A stretch of DNA of 62,652 bases, taken from the NCBI GenBank assembly GCA_030447745.1, contig JAUJOH010000013.1, positions 1 to 62,652 of the forward strand, in the 5' to 3' direction. Of the stretch, positions 28,072 through 37,060 are shown one piece after another. How positions within the stretch are numbered: the stretch's first letter is position 1; every line of letters starts with the position of its first letter. Under the pieces are notes generated by a model. It ran no database searches, was not told where the DNA came from, and was given only the letters and a program-made list of their open reading frames with translations. Source of the DNA: Chloroflexota bacterium (GTDB lineage: Bacteria > Chloroflexota > Limnocylindria > Limnocylindrales > CSP1-4). The translations under genes were made by a program, and so were the position numbers.

Positions 28072-29139
28072 GTGACGGAGCTCGAACTGGTCTCACTCGA
28101 CCGCATCCGGCTGGCCCGCGAGCGGCTCGTGGGGCGCTTGCACCGGACACCGATGCTCTCGTCGGAGACTGCGGCGGCACAGCTCGCCGCCACCGTTGGC
28201 GTTCACGTCGCCGACGGCCGCGTCTACGTCAAGGGCGAGCATCTCCAGAAGACCGGCTCCTTCAAGGTCCGCGCGACGACGACCAAGATGGCGTCGCTCA
28301 CCTCCGAGCAGCGCGCCGCGGGGATCGTCACGCTGTCGGCGGGGAATGCCGGGCAGGCATACGCGTGGGCGGCGAGGGACGCGGGCGTCCCAGCCACGGT
28401 CGTGATGCCGGCCGCTGCCGTCCGCTCGAAGGTCGACGCCTGCCGCGGTTACGGCGCCGAGGTCGTCCTCCACGGCGAGCACGTCGGCGAGACGGCCGAG
28501 CGGGTGGCGGCAGAGCTCGTCGAGGAGCGCGGGCTGACGCTCTGCCATCCCTTCGACGACCCGGACGTGATTGCCGGCAACGGCTCGGTCGGGCTCGAGA
28601 TCCTGGAGGACCTGCCGGAGGTCGACGTGGTCGTGGTCGGTATCGGCGGCGGCGGTCTCATCAGCGGCGTCGCGGCGGCGGTGAAGGAGTCGCGGCCCGG
28701 AACCAGGGTCATCGGCATCGAGCCGGAGCGGTCGAACGCGCTTTCCGTGGCGCTGGCCGCCGGACGCGTCGTGCCGATCTCGCCCGTCAGCGTGGCCGAT
28801 GGACTCGGCGCGCCGTTCGCCGGGACGTGGACCCTCGCCATGGTGCGCCGCTACGTCGACGACATCGTCCTGGTCGACGATGCGACCATCCTCGCCGGCC
28901 TGCGGTTCGCGGCGGAGCGGATGAAGCAGGTGCTCGAGCCGGCCGGGGCGGCGGCGCTCGGGGCAGTGCTCTTCGCGCGCGTCGCGATCGCGGAGGAGCG
29001 CGTGTGCGTGGTGGCCTCGGGCGGCAACGTCGAGCTGCGGCGGCTCGGCGAGTTGCTCGAGCTCGGCGCACCGGCCGCCGAGCCGGTCGAGCCCGTCGAG
29101 CCGGTCGAGCCGGCCGCGCCCGTCGAGCCCGTGGCGTAA
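28072..29139 (+). CDS. Threonine/serine ammonia-lyase (PLP-dependent)
   Basis: 355 residues from GTG 28072 (ATACTTCCCC just upstream). The PLP lysine lies in KTGSFKVRATTTKM, SAGNAGQAYAWAA binds the cofactor ring, the phosphate loop is GIGGGGLISGVAAA, and VVASGGNVELRRL is the usual end. It would deaminate L-threonine to 2-oxobutyrate, a propionyl-CoA source that could feed the mutase encoded in this window. No regulatory ACT domain; the tail is a PVEP repeat. Confidence 0.9.
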   Translation: MTELELVSLDRIRLARERLVGRLHRTPMLSSETAAAQLAATVGVHVADGRVYVKGEHLQKTGSFKVRATTTKMASLTSEQRAAGIVTLSAGNAGQAYAWAARDAGVPATVVMPAAAVRSKVDACRGYGAEVVLHGEHVGETAERVAAELVEERGLTLCHPFDDPDVIAGNGSVGLEILEDLPEVDVVVVGIGGGGLISGVAAAVKESRPGTRVIGIEPERSNALSVALAAGRVVPISPVSVADGLGAPFAGTWTLAMVRRYVDDIVLVDDATILAGLRFAAERMKQVLEPAGAAALGAVLFARVAIAEERVCVVASGGNVELRRLGELLELGAPAAEPVEPVEPVEPAAPVEPVA

Positions 29140-29226
29140 CCCCGCCCCGCGCCGGTGCACCGCGCCGCGCTGGTGGGGTCGAGCCCGGCCGCACGCCGTC
29201 GATACCGGCCTTCGCCAACCGACGGC

Positions 29227-29643
29227 TCAGTGGACGCCGAGCTCCTCCAGGCGGTCGTCGTCGATCCCGAGGTGATGAGCCAGCTCGTGGATCACCGTCA
29301 CCCGGACCTCCTCCGCGAGGTCGTCCGGATCCGGGAAGTCGGTCTCGAGAGGCAGCCGGAAGAGCGTGATCTTGTTGGGCACAGCGGCCCAGTCGGCGCC
29401 CCACTCGGTCCGGGGCACTCCCTCGTAGAGGCCGTACAGGACGTCGTCCGGCCCCAGCCCGTTGTCCCGCCGTTGCTCGTCGTCCGGCTCGTCCGCGATG
29501 ACGACTGCCACCTCGTCGAACGCCCGCCGGAACGGGTCGGGGATCCGGGAAAGGGCGACGGACACCAGGGCCTCGAACCGCCGGTGGCCGCGCGGGAGGC
29601 GGTCCGGGAGGGCGCTGCGTGAGCCGCGGCGGCGCTTCGGCAT
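29227..29643 (-). CDS. Zincin-like metallopeptidase family protein
   Basis: 138 residues. The zinc motif HELAHHLGIDDDRLEELG near the C terminus is the extended metzincin-like HExxHxxGxxD signature of this bacterial family (PF06262). GLYEGVPRT and ITLFRLPLE are also conserved in it. Substrate and true protease activity are unproven for the family. It starts divergent from the hydrolase at 29666. Confidence 0.85.
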   Translation of the reverse strand: MPKRRRGSRSALPDRLPRGHRRFEALVSVALSRIPDPFRRAFDEVAVVIADEPDDEQRRDNGLGPDDVLYGLYEGVPRTEWGADWAAVPNKITLFRLPLETDFPDPDDLAEEVRVTVIHELAHHLGIDDDRLEELGVH

Positions 29644-29651
29644 CGGCCGCC

Positions 29652-29657
29652 TATCCT
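29652..29657 (+). promoter_or_regulatory. -10 box TATCCT of the alpha/beta hydrolase gene
   Basis: TATCCT followed by 8 nt and the ATG at 29666; no ribosome site. Confidence 0.45.
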
Positions 29658-29665
29658 AGCCGCCG

Positions 29666-30685
29666 ATGGACGCGCCGCCCGTGCTCGACCCGCGCCGCGC
29701 TCCGGACCCTGACCTCGCCGCGGAGCCCAGCGGTTACGTGGTCCTCGTCGAGCCGGCCGACCGGATCCACTTCCTCGACTGGGGCGGCCCGTCGCAGCCG
29801 GACGGGCCGCCGGTGATCCTCCTCCACGGCCTCGCGCAGACGGCGTGGATCTGGACGCCGGTGGCGCGCCGGCTGCGCCTCCGCCGTCCCACCGTCGCGC
29901 TCGATCTCCGCGGCCACGGCCTGTCCGATTCGCCGACGACGGGGTACGACGACGCAACGCTCGCGGAAGACGTCGTGGCGGTCGCGGACGGCAGCGGGCT
30001 TCTCGCGGCGGCGCCGGTCGTCGTCGCCGGCCACGGGTTCGGTGGCGTGGTCGCCGCCTGGACGGCGCGGGCGCTCGGCGACCGCTGCGCCGGGCTGGTG
30101 CTCGTCGACGGCGGCTGGGAGGACCTCCGGTCGACCACGGGTCTCGAGCCGGACGAGTTCCTGCGCGGCCTGGACGAGCCGCCGGAGGTCCTGCGGTCCA
30201 TGACGGCCTACCTCCGCGACCGTCAGGCCTTCGACCCCTCGACGTGGGACGCCGACCAGGACCGTGCCGCCCGGGCAACTGTCGTCGACACGCCGGCCGG
30301 TCGCGTCGTGCCGGCGACACGACCGCATGCGCTTGCGGGCGCGGTCGAGGCGCTGTTCGCCTACCGGCCGGCAGAGACGCTGCCCGCGATCGAGGCGCCA
30401 ATCGTCGCGCTCGTCGCGGCCGAGGACGAGGCCGGCACGCGGGGTCCGGCGCTCGACCACGTCCGGGCGGCGCTGGCGGGAGCGGGACGGCCGCCGATCC
30501 GCGTCGCCCGCTTCCCGTCGGACGGCCACAACCTGATCCGGTACCGACCGGCCGAGGTCACCGATGCCATCCTCACCGTCGCGTCCGCCCCCACGGCCGG
30601 CGACGGCACATCCGCGTCCCACCAGATCTCGGCGCCGGCGTACGATCGCCGGCGTACCGAGGAGCACGATGCCAAACGCCCCTGA
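29666..30685 (+). CDS. Alpha/beta hydrolase-fold protein lacking the nucleophile serine
   Basis: 339 residues. [14 protein letters not shown] (oxyanion HG), [12 protein letters not shown], and a late GHN (SDGHNLIRY, His) are typical of the fold. The nucleophile elbow, normally G-x-S-x-G, reads GHGFGG: the nucleophile position is Gly (codon GGG). The protein may be a non-hydrolytic member or inactive. Its last 17 nt overlap folE, so the two are likely co-expressed. Confidence 0.83.
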   Translation: MDAPPVLDPRRAPDPDLAAEPSGYVVLVEPADRIHFLDWGGPSQPDGPPVILLHGLAQTAWIWTPVARRLRLRRPTVALDLRGHGLSDSPTTGYDDATLAEDVVAVADGSGLLAAAPVVVAGHGFGGVVAAWTARALGDRCAGLVLVDGGWEDLRSTTGLEPDEFLRGLDEPPEVLRSMTAYLRDRQAFDPSTWDADQDRAARATVVDTPAGRVVPATRPHALAGAVEALFAYRPAETLPAIEAPIVALVAAEDEAGTRGPALDHVRAALAGAGRPPIRVARFPSDGHNLIRYRPAEVTDAILTVASAPTAGDGTSASHQISAPAYDRRRTEEHDAKRP

Positions 30686-31370
30686 CCTGCCCGCCCACGT
30701 GCGGAGGCTGGTCGACGAGATCGAGACCGAGATCGGCGAGGACGGCGCCGTTGCCGCGTCCATCGAGGGCGGACACCTGCCGCCCGTCCGCCCGGCCACC
30801 GGCAACGGCCGCGTCGAGGACGCGGTTCGCCAGATCCTCGCCGAGATCGGCGAGGATGCCGACCGGGAGGGCCTGCAGGGAACGCCCGAGCGCGTCCACC
30901 GGATGTACACCGAGCTGACCGCCGGCTATCACGTCGACCCGGAACGCCTCATCAACCGCGCCATCTTCGACGTCGGATACTCGGAGATGGTGGTCGTCAA
31001 GGACATCCCGTTCTACTCGCTCTGTGAGCACCACCTGTTGCCGTTCTTCGGCTCGGCCGCGGTCGCCTACATCCCGCGCGGCAAGGTCATCGGGCTCTCC
31101 AAGATCCCCCGCATCGTCGAGATGTACGCGCGGCGGCTCCAGGTGCAGGAGCGGCTCACGCAGGAGGTCGCCGACTTCCTGATGGACCGGCTTGCCCCGC
31201 AGGGCGTCGGCGTCGTCCTCGAGGCGACGCACCTGTGCGCGGTCATGCGCGGCGTCCGCAAGCCCGGCACGATCATGACCACGAGCTCCGTGCTCGGCCT
31301 GTTCCGGACGCGCGACCGGACCCGCGCCGAGTTCTTCGCCCATCTCGCGCGACCGGCGCCGGCGCCCTGA
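30669..31370 (+). CDS. folE: GTP cyclohydrolase I
   Basis: 233 residues from ATG 30669, with GGAG just upstream. It converts GTP to 7,8-dihydroneopterin triphosphate, the first step of folate or pterin synthesis. Zinc and catalytic residues are visible: [14 protein letters not shown] (Cys, His), [11 protein letters not shown] (second Cys), and [21 protein letters not shown] ~55-residue N-terminal extension precedes the domain. The following SDR begins after a 1-nt gap, so it may act on a pterin, but no other folate gene is present. Confidence 0.95.
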   Translation: MPNAPDLPAHVRRLVDEIETEIGEDGAVAASIEGGHLPPVRPATGNGRVEDAVRQILAEIGEDADREGLQGTPERVHRMYTELTAGYHVDPERLINRAIFDVGYSEMVVVKDIPFYSLCEHHLLPFFGSAAVAYIPRGKVIGLSKIPRIVEMYARRLQVQERLTQEVADFLMDRLAPQGVGVVLEATHLCAVMRGVRKPGTIMTTSSVLGLFRTRDRTRAEFFAHLARPAPAP

Positions 31371-31371
31371 C

Positions 31372-32145
31372 GTGGATCTGGGACTGGCCGGCCGCGTGGT
31401 CCTGATCACGGGCGCCGGCGGCGGGGCGGGGCCGACGGTGGCGCGCGCCTTCGCCGCCGAGGGCGCCTCCGTTGCGCTCCACCAGCGCGCGCCGGGGTCG
31501 CCGGATCGACCCAGCCGGGCGGAGTCGACCGCCGCGCAGATCGTCGAGGGCGGCGGCCGTGCCGTGGCGGTGGATGCGGATCTTCGGTCCAGCGAGCGTG
31601 TCGACGCGATGATCGGCCGGGTGACGGACGAGCTCGGCGAGCCCGTTGCGGTGCTCGTGACGGCGACGTCCGCGTACCGCACCGACCGCCTCGAGGCGCT
31701 GGACGACGACGCGTGGGCGTCGACGCTGGACGACATGCTCGGGGCGACGTTCCGCGTCTGCCGCGCGGTCGCGCCGGCGATGGCCGAGGCCGGCTGGGGG
31801 AGGATCGTCAACGTCGCCGCCCGCTCCGGGCTGGTCGGCGTCGCCCGCGCCGCGCACTACGCCTCGGCCAAGGCGGGGATCATCGGTTTGAGCGCCTCGC
31901 TCGCGAAGGAGCTCGGCCCGCGGGGCGTACTCGTCAACACCGTCGCGCCCACCCAGATCCTGACCGAGCGCGACGGCCAGCCGTCGATCGCGCCGGACCG
32001 TCAGGCGGAGCTGGCCCGGTCGATCCCGCTCCGGCGGCTCGCCACGCCGGACGATCTGGCCGGGCTCGTGTTGTGGCTCGGCTCCGGCGCGAACAGCTAC
32101 GTGAGCGGCCAGACGATCACGCTGAGCGGCGGCGCGCAGAGCTGA
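31372..32145 (+). CDS. SDR family oxidoreductase (FabG-like)
   Basis: 257 residues from GTG 31372, one base after the folE stop. Cofactor loop VLITGAGGGAG, catalytic Y-x-x-x-K as HYASAKAGIIG, upstream Ser in NVAARSGLVGV, and C-terminal SGQTITLSGG. The usual NNAG segment reads TATSAY, a variant. Either a beta-ketoacyl/acetoacetyl reductase or a pterin-linked reductase by neighbourhood; both are guesses. Confidence 0.87.
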   Translation: MDLGLAGRVVLITGAGGGAGPTVARAFAAEGASVALHQRAPGSPDRPSRAESTAAQIVEGGGRAVAVDADLRSSERVDAMIGRVTDELGEPVAVLVTATSAYRTDRLEALDDDAWASTLDDMLGATFRVCRAVAPAMAEAGWGRIVNVAARSGLVGVARAAHYASAKAGIIGLSASLAKELGPRGVLVNTVAPTQILTERDGQPSIAPDRQAELARSIPLRRLATPDDLAGLVLWLGSGANSYVSGQTITLSGGAQS

Positions 32146-32178
32146 CGGCGGTCCGCGATCGGGCCGCCGGGCGGTCCC

Positions 32179-32184
32179 TACAAT
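32179..32184 (+). promoter_or_regulatory. -10 box TACAAT of the B12-subunit gene
   Basis: TACAAT followed by exactly 6 nt and the ATG at 32191. Leaderless arrangement and close to the consensus. Confidence 0.55.
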
Positions 32185-32190
32185 CCGCCC

Positions 32191-32595
32191 ATGCCGGACC
32201 GACCGATCAAGGTGCTCATCGCCAAGCCCGGGCTCGACGGCCACGACCGGGGCGCCAAGGTCCTCGCGCGCGGGCTGCGCGACGAAGGCTTCGAGGTCGT
32301 GTACACGGGGCTCCGCCAGACGCCGGAGATGGTGGCGACGGCGGCCCTCCAGGAGGACGTCGACGTCGTCGGCCTGTCGATCCTGTCCGGCGCCCACATG
32401 ACCCTGCTGCCGCGGATCTGCCGGCTCCTCGCCGAGGCCGGTCTCGACGACGTGCTCGTGACGGCCGGCGGGATCATCCCCGACGACGACATCCCGGCGC
32501 TGCGCGAAGCAGGCGTCGCAGAGGTGTTCGGGCCCGGAACGACGATCGCCGAGGTGGCCGAGTTCCTGCGGACCAACGTCCGGCCGCGCGACTAG
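32191..32595 (+). CDS. Cobalamin-binding small subunit of acyl-CoA mutase
   Basis: 134 residues forming a complete Rossmann-like B12 domain. The base-off/His-on motif DGHDRG is present ([16 protein letters not shown]), followed by LSILSGAHM and [15 protein letters not shown]. This separate subunit is expected to pair with the large subunit encoded at 22712. The MeaB-type GTPase gene starts 1 nt after its stop. Confidence 0.93.
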   Translation: MPDRPIKVLIAKPGLDGHDRGAKVLARGLRDEGFEVVYTGLRQTPEMVATAALQEDVDVVGLSILSGAHMTLLPRICRLLAEAGLDDVLVTAGGIIPDDDIPALREAGVAEVFGPGTTIAEVAEFLRTNVRPRD

Positions 32596-32596
32596 C

Positions 32597-33620
32597 GTGA
32601 CCGACGCCGGACCGGAAGACGCGTCCGAGGCGGTCGCGCGCGCCACGGAACTGACCGACGCCGCGGTCGCCGGCGACCGCCGCGCGCTGGCGCGGCTCCT
32701 GACGGCGGTCGAGAACCGGACACCGGTTGCCGAGTCCGCCCTCCGCCGCCTCTACCGGCAGGCCGGCCGAGCGCACCTGGGTCGGCATCACCGGCCCGCC
32801 GGGTGCCGGCAAGTCGACCCTCGTCAGCGCGCTGATCGCGGAGGTGCGGACGGCCGGCCGGTCCGTGGCCGTGGTTGCCGTGGACCCGTCGTCGCCGATC
32901 ACCGGTGGAGCGCTGCTCGGCGACCGGGTCCGGATGCAGGCCTACGCCGGTGATCGCGACGTCTTCATCCGATCGATGGCGTCGCGCGGGCATGCGGGCG
33001 GCCTCGCCTCGACGTCCGGCGCAGCAGCCGCGGTCATCGATGCCTGCGGCTTCGATCTTGTGCTCATCGAGACCGTCGGCACCGGGCAGGCGGAGGTGGA
33101 GGTCGCGGCGGCGGCCGACACGACGGTCGTCCTCGAGGCGCCCGAGACGGGCGACGAGGTCCAGGCGATCAAGGCCGGCCTGCTCGAGGTGGCCGACCTG
33201 GTCGTCGTGAACAAGGGCGACCGGCCTGCGCGCGCAGCGGACGGCGGCCCAGCTGCGGGCCATGCTGGTCGCGGCCGGCGGCCGAAGGTGGGGTCCGGCG
33301 GGGCCCCGGATCGGCCGCTACCCAAGCGGCCGGAAGTCCTCATCACCACCGCATCCACCGGCGCGGGCGTCCCCGAGCTCCTCGCCTCGCTCGACCGCCA
33401 CCGCGTGGCGGGACGCGATGCCGCGACCAGCGAGGCGCGACTGGCTCGCGCCGAGGCGCAGGTCTGGGCGATCCTCGCCGACCGCCTGCGCGCGTCGCTC
33501 CACGCCGAGGATCGTCGCGCCGCGACCGAATCGGTCCTCGGCGAGGTCGCCGGGCACCGACTCGATCCGTACACCGCCGCCGACCGGCTGATGGGCAACC
33601 TGGTCGACTCCGATGTGTGA
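32597..33620 (+). pseudogene. meaB: MeaB/ArgK-type GTPase, frameshifted
   Basis: A G3E-type GTPase that chaperones B12-dependent mutases. The first frame (from 32597) has ALARLLTAVENRTPVAESAL, then sequence must shift +1 near 32770-32790 to reach TWVGITGPPGAGKSTLVSAL (Walker A). Switch and G motifs follow (VAVDPSSPITGGALLGDRVR, LIETVGTGQ, VVVNKGD). A second shift near 33224-33238 opens the frame containing RTAAQLRAMLVAAGG, and a third near 33298-33310 restores the frame that ends at 33620. Three indels in one gene point to sequencing/assembly errors or decay. If repaired it would be a normal ~330-residue protein. Confidence 0.85.
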
Positions 33621-33640
33621 CGCCGCTCCGGTCAACCGCG

Positions 33641-34823
33641 ATGGCTGACGCCGCGCCGCCCCGGCTCGTCACGCCGGCCTTCCTTGCCCTCTCCACGGCG
33701 ACGCTGGCGTTCTTCGTGGCCGCGGGGATCATGCTGCCGATCGCGCCGCAGTTCGCCAAGACAGCGCTCGGAGCGGACGCGACCGGCGTCGGCATCTCGA
33801 TCGCATCCTTCAGCATCGCGGCGCTCGCGCTCCGGCCGCTGGTCGGATGGTCGGCGGACCGGTTCGGCGCGCCGCCCGCTGCTGATCGGCGGCGCCGTGC
33901 TGACGGTCGCCGCGGTGGTGTTCCACCTGGCAGTCGCCGACCTCGCGACGTTCATCGTCGCCCGCCTGCTCCTCGGTGCGGGCGAGGGCTTCTTCTTCGT
34001 CGCCGCCCTGTCCGCGGGCAGCGACCTCGCGCCAGATGAACGGCGTGGCGAGGCGATCAGCTTCCTCTCCCTGTCGCTGTACCTCGGTATCGCCATCGGA
34101 CCGCCGATCGGTGAGGCGATGCTGCGGGCGGGCTCGTTCGACGTGGTGTGGATGACGGCAGCGGGCGTGGCCGTGCTCGCCGCGGGCCTGACGCTGCTGA
34201 TCCCGGAGACCTCGCCCGCCGTGGCCGTGCCCGGACCCAGGCCGCGCGCCCCGTTCCTCCATCCCGCCGGCGTGTTCCCGGGGCTCGTGACGCTGCTGGG
34301 CCTGTGGGGCATGGCCGGCTTCCTGACGTTCCTGCCGCTCCACGCCCGGGACGTCGGCCTGGCGGACGCCGGCGTCCCGCTTGCGCTCTACGCGTTGATC
34401 GTCGTCGGGCTCCGGGTGGTGGGGGCCCGCTGGCCGGACCGGTTCGGGGCCGCCCGGCTGTCCGGCGCCGCGCTCGCGCTGTCGGCTGCGGGCCTGGCCA
34501 TCCTCGGGCTCGTGCCGACCGTGGTCGGGCTCATCGCCGGCGCCGCCGTCTTTGCGGCGGGGGTCGCTTTCACGATGCCGGCCCTCCTCGCGCTGGCCGT
34601 CTCACGGGTGCCCGAGACGGAGCGCGGCACCGTCGTGGGGACGACGACGCTGTTCGTCGATCTGGCATTCGGCGTCGCGCCCGTGGGGCTCGGGCTCATC
34701 GCGGACCGCGCCGGATACGGGCCCACCTTCCTGGTCTCGGCGCTGCTGGCCGCGGTCGCGAGCGGGCTGCTCCTGGCCCGCCGCGGCGCGCTGTCGCAGC
34801 CAGTCCGGGTCGCGAGCGCGTAG
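33641..34823 (+). pseudogene. MFS transporter, one frameshift
   Basis: A 12-helix major-facilitator protein of about 390 residues. Helices 1-2 lie in the first frame (FLALSTATLAFFVAAGIMLP to GWSADRFGA), which then runs into Arg-rich nonsense. The other frame resumes with PLLIGGAVLTVAAVVFHLAV and continues through GAGEGFFFVAALSAGSDLAP to the end. The break is near 33870-33880 (GCGCGCCGCCCGC). DRFGA-RPLLI is the expected MFS loop A, so one base is extra. GTG 33617 is another possible start. Confidence 0.83.
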
Positions 34824-34833
34824 CCTTCATCCG

Positions 34834-35697
34834 ATGCCGATCGAGCGCGTGTTCGTGGCCGGCGCAGGGCTGATGGGTCACGGGATTGCCCAGGTCCACG
34901 CTGCAATCGGCAAGCGCGTGGTGCTGTACGAGCCGGAGCTCGCGCGCGCCGAGGCAGGGCGCGACCGGATCGCCAGCAACCTCGAGCGGGCGGTCGCGAA
35001 AGGGCGGCTGGCGGCCGACGAGCGCGATGCGACGCTCGGCCGGATCGAGACGACCGCCGACCCAGTACGCGTCGCCGAGGCGGACCTCGCGGTGGAGGCC
35101 GTCTTCGAGGACGTCGACGTGAAGACAGCCCTCTGGGCGCAGCTCGATGCGGCCGCTCCGGCGCACGCGATCTTCGCCTCGAACACGAGCTCGATCGCGA
35201 TCGATCGCCTGGCGGCGGCGGTGGGCGACGAGCGGCGCGCGAAGTTCGTCGGGATGCACTTCTTCAGCCCGGTGCCGGTCATGCCGCTCATCGAGCTGAT
35301 CCGCGGCTCTGCCACCTCCGACGAGACGGAGGCCGCGGTGCGCGGTCTCGCAGCGGAGCTCGGGATGCAGGTCATCGCCTCCGCCGACCGGCCGGGGTTC
35401 ATCGTCAACCGGATCCTCATGCCGTTGCTGGCCGAGGCGATGCGCGGCTACGAGGAAGGCCTCGGCAGCGCGGACGACATCGACACCGGCGCGAAGATCG
35501 GCCTCCGCCATCCGATGGGGCCGCTCGAGCTGGCCGACTTCATCGGCCTGGACGTGTGTCTCGGGATCATGCGCGTGCTGCACGACGGTCTGGGCCAGGA
35601 GCACTTCCGCCCGCCGCGGGTGCTGGTGGAGCTGGTCGAGGCGGGTCACCTCGGTCAGAAGACCGGGCGCGGGTTTCACACCTACCCGAGCGGCTGA
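34834..35697 (+). CDS. 3-hydroxyacyl-CoA (3-hydroxybutyryl-CoA) dehydrogenase
   Basis: 287 residues, the usual single-domain-pair length. NAD loop VFVAGAGLMGHGIAQVHA, catalytic His in VGMHFFSPVPVMPLIELI, PGFIVNRILMPLLAEAMRGY and the C-terminal QKTGRGFHTYPSG. It oxidises 3-hydroxybutyryl-CoA or reduces acetoacetyl-CoA with NAD(P). The thiolase (39286) and two acyl-CoA dehydrogenases in the window supply the neighbouring steps. Confidence 0.93.
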   Translation: MPIERVFVAGAGLMGHGIAQVHAAIGKRVVLYEPELARAEAGRDRIASNLERAVAKGRLAADERDATLGRIETTADPVRVAEADLAVEAVFEDVDVKTALWAQLDAAAPAHAIFASNTSSIAIDRLAAAVGDERRAKFVGMHFFSPVPVMPLIELIRGSATSDETEAAVRGLAAELGMQVIASADRPGFIVNRILMPLLAEAMRGYEEGLGSADDIDTGAKIGLRHPMGPLELADFIGLDVCLGIMRVLHDGLGQEHFRPPRVLVELVEAGHLGQKTGRGFHTYPSG

Positions 35698-35699
35698 GC

Positions 35700-37004
35700 T
35701 CAGCCGCTCGGGCGCTCCACGACGGCCCGGACCGTCCGCCCGACGCTGTCGAGGTCGAACGGCTTCGCGAGCAGCCCGATGCCGTGCATCTCCGCGAATT
35801 CGCGGAGCGCCGGGTCGAGCACGTCGCCGGTCGTGATCACGAAGCGGTTCGCCAGCTCCGGCCTTACCCGGACGGCCGCCTCGAACACCTCCGTGCCGCT
35901 CATGCCGGGCATCCGGTGGTCGCACAGCACGGCATCGAACGCCTCGCGCCGGACCAGATCGACCGCCTCGCCGCCCGTCTCCGCGACGACGGGCTCGCAT
36001 CCGACGAGGGTCAGCGCCTTGGCCAGAAAGCGTCCGATCGGGGAGTCGTCCTCGACCACGAGAACACGCGGGCGCCCAGGCTCGTCGCCTGCGGCGCGGT
36101 CGCCGGTGGGAGTGCGTCCTCGCGGCTCCTCGTGGCGGGGTGCCGCCGGCTGCGCGGTTTCCGCGTTGGGTACCGCGAACGGGAGTTCGACGACGAACGT
36201 CGCGCCGCCACCGTCTGCCGGCTCGTGCCGCAGTGAGCCGCCGTGCTGCGCGACGATGGCATGCGCGACGGCGAGTCCCCGCCCCGCCGCGCCGGCCTCG
36301 TGGCTCGCCTCGGGCGATCGCGCGAACGGACGTTCGTGCTGCGCATCGGCGCCGCCCGGACCATCGTGGGCCACTACGAGGTGCACCACCGCTGGCGTCG
36401 CCGAGCGGTCGGCCGTGGCGCGGATCGCGAGGCGGCCGCCCCGCCGGGTGGCTCTCAGTGCCTGAGACGCGTTGAGCATCAGGTTGAGCAGGGCCTGCTG
36501 CATCAGCGCCCGATCGAGGTGGACGGGCGGGACGTCGTCGGCGATGTCGATCTCGACGGTCACCTCCGCCGCCGCGATGAGGTAGCTCTGCAGGTCGACC
36601 ACACTCTGGACCAGGGGACGGAGCTGCGTCGGATGCCGCTCCGGCGGTCGCGGGCGCGCGAACTCCAGCAGGTGCTGGACGATCCGGCGAATCGTCTCGG
36701 CCTCGCCGACGAGCAGGTCCGCGTCGTGTCGCAGGTCGCCGGGGAGCCTCGCATCGCGCCGGATCAGCTGGCTGAAGGCGATGATCGCCGCCAACGGGTT
36801 GTTCAGCTCGTGCGCGATACCGGGCACCAGCTGGCCGAGCGCGTCCATCTTCTGCGCCTGGACGAGCTCACGGTCGAGTCGCGCGGTGGCGGTTGCTTCG
36901 GGATGATGGGGGTCGGGCACCGGCGTCTCGGTCGGCTCGGCCGTCCCGGTCGGCTCGGCCGTCGTGGCCGGGCGGTCGCTGTGATCGACGGACGGCGGCT
37001 CCAC
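35700..37004 (-). CDS. Hybrid histidine kinase without sensor domain
   Basis: 434 residues from GTG 37004, chosen because TACGAT (minus strand, 37012-37017) ends 7 nt upstream; GTG 37046 would add 14. Residues about 40-110 hold the phosphoacceptor H box (GIAHELNNPLAAIIAFSQL), then N box (ALLNLMLNASQAL), a degenerate ATP-binding G region (DGPGG), and GRGLAVAHAIVAQHGGS. Residues about 310-430 are a receiver domain with phosphorylatable Asp in VLCDHRMPGMSG and Lys in LLAKPFDLD. No membrane or PAS domain is seen, so it should be cytosolic. Divergent from the acyl-CoA dehydrogenase gene, 56 bp apart. Confidence 0.88.
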   Translation of the reverse strand: MEPPSVDHSDRPATTAEPTGTAEPTETPVPDPHHPEATATARLDRELVQAQKMDALGQLVPGIAHELNNPLAAIIAFSQLIRRDARLPGDLRHDADLLVGEAETIRRIVQHLLEFARPRPPERHPTQLRPLVQSVVDLQSYLIAAAEVTVEIDIADDVPPVHLDRALMQQALLNLMLNASQALRATRRGGRLAIRATADRSATPAVVHLVVAHDGPGGADAQHERPFARSPEASHEAGAAGRGLAVAHAIVAQHGGSLRHEPADGGGATFVVELPFAVPNAETAQPAAPRHEEPRGRTPTGDRAAGDEPGRPRVLVVEDDSPIGRFLAKALTLVGCEPVVAETGGEAVDLVRREAFDAVLCDHRMPGMSGTEVFEAAVRVRPELANRFVITTGDVLDPALREFAEMHGIGLLAKPFDLDSVGRTVRAVVERPSG

Positions 37005-37049
37005 GGCCGCTATCGTATCGTCGCCCCTCGAGCGTATTCGCCCCACGCC

Positions 37050-37055
37050 GGAGGT
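37050..37055 (+). promoter_or_regulatory. Ribosome-binding site GGAGGT that decides a CTG start
   Basis: A perfect GGAGGT lies 5 nt before CTG 37061. No ATG, GTG or TTG is in frame between this site and the conserved start of the acyl-CoA dehydrogenase. Confidence 0.7.
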
Positions 37056-37060
37056 GCGTT

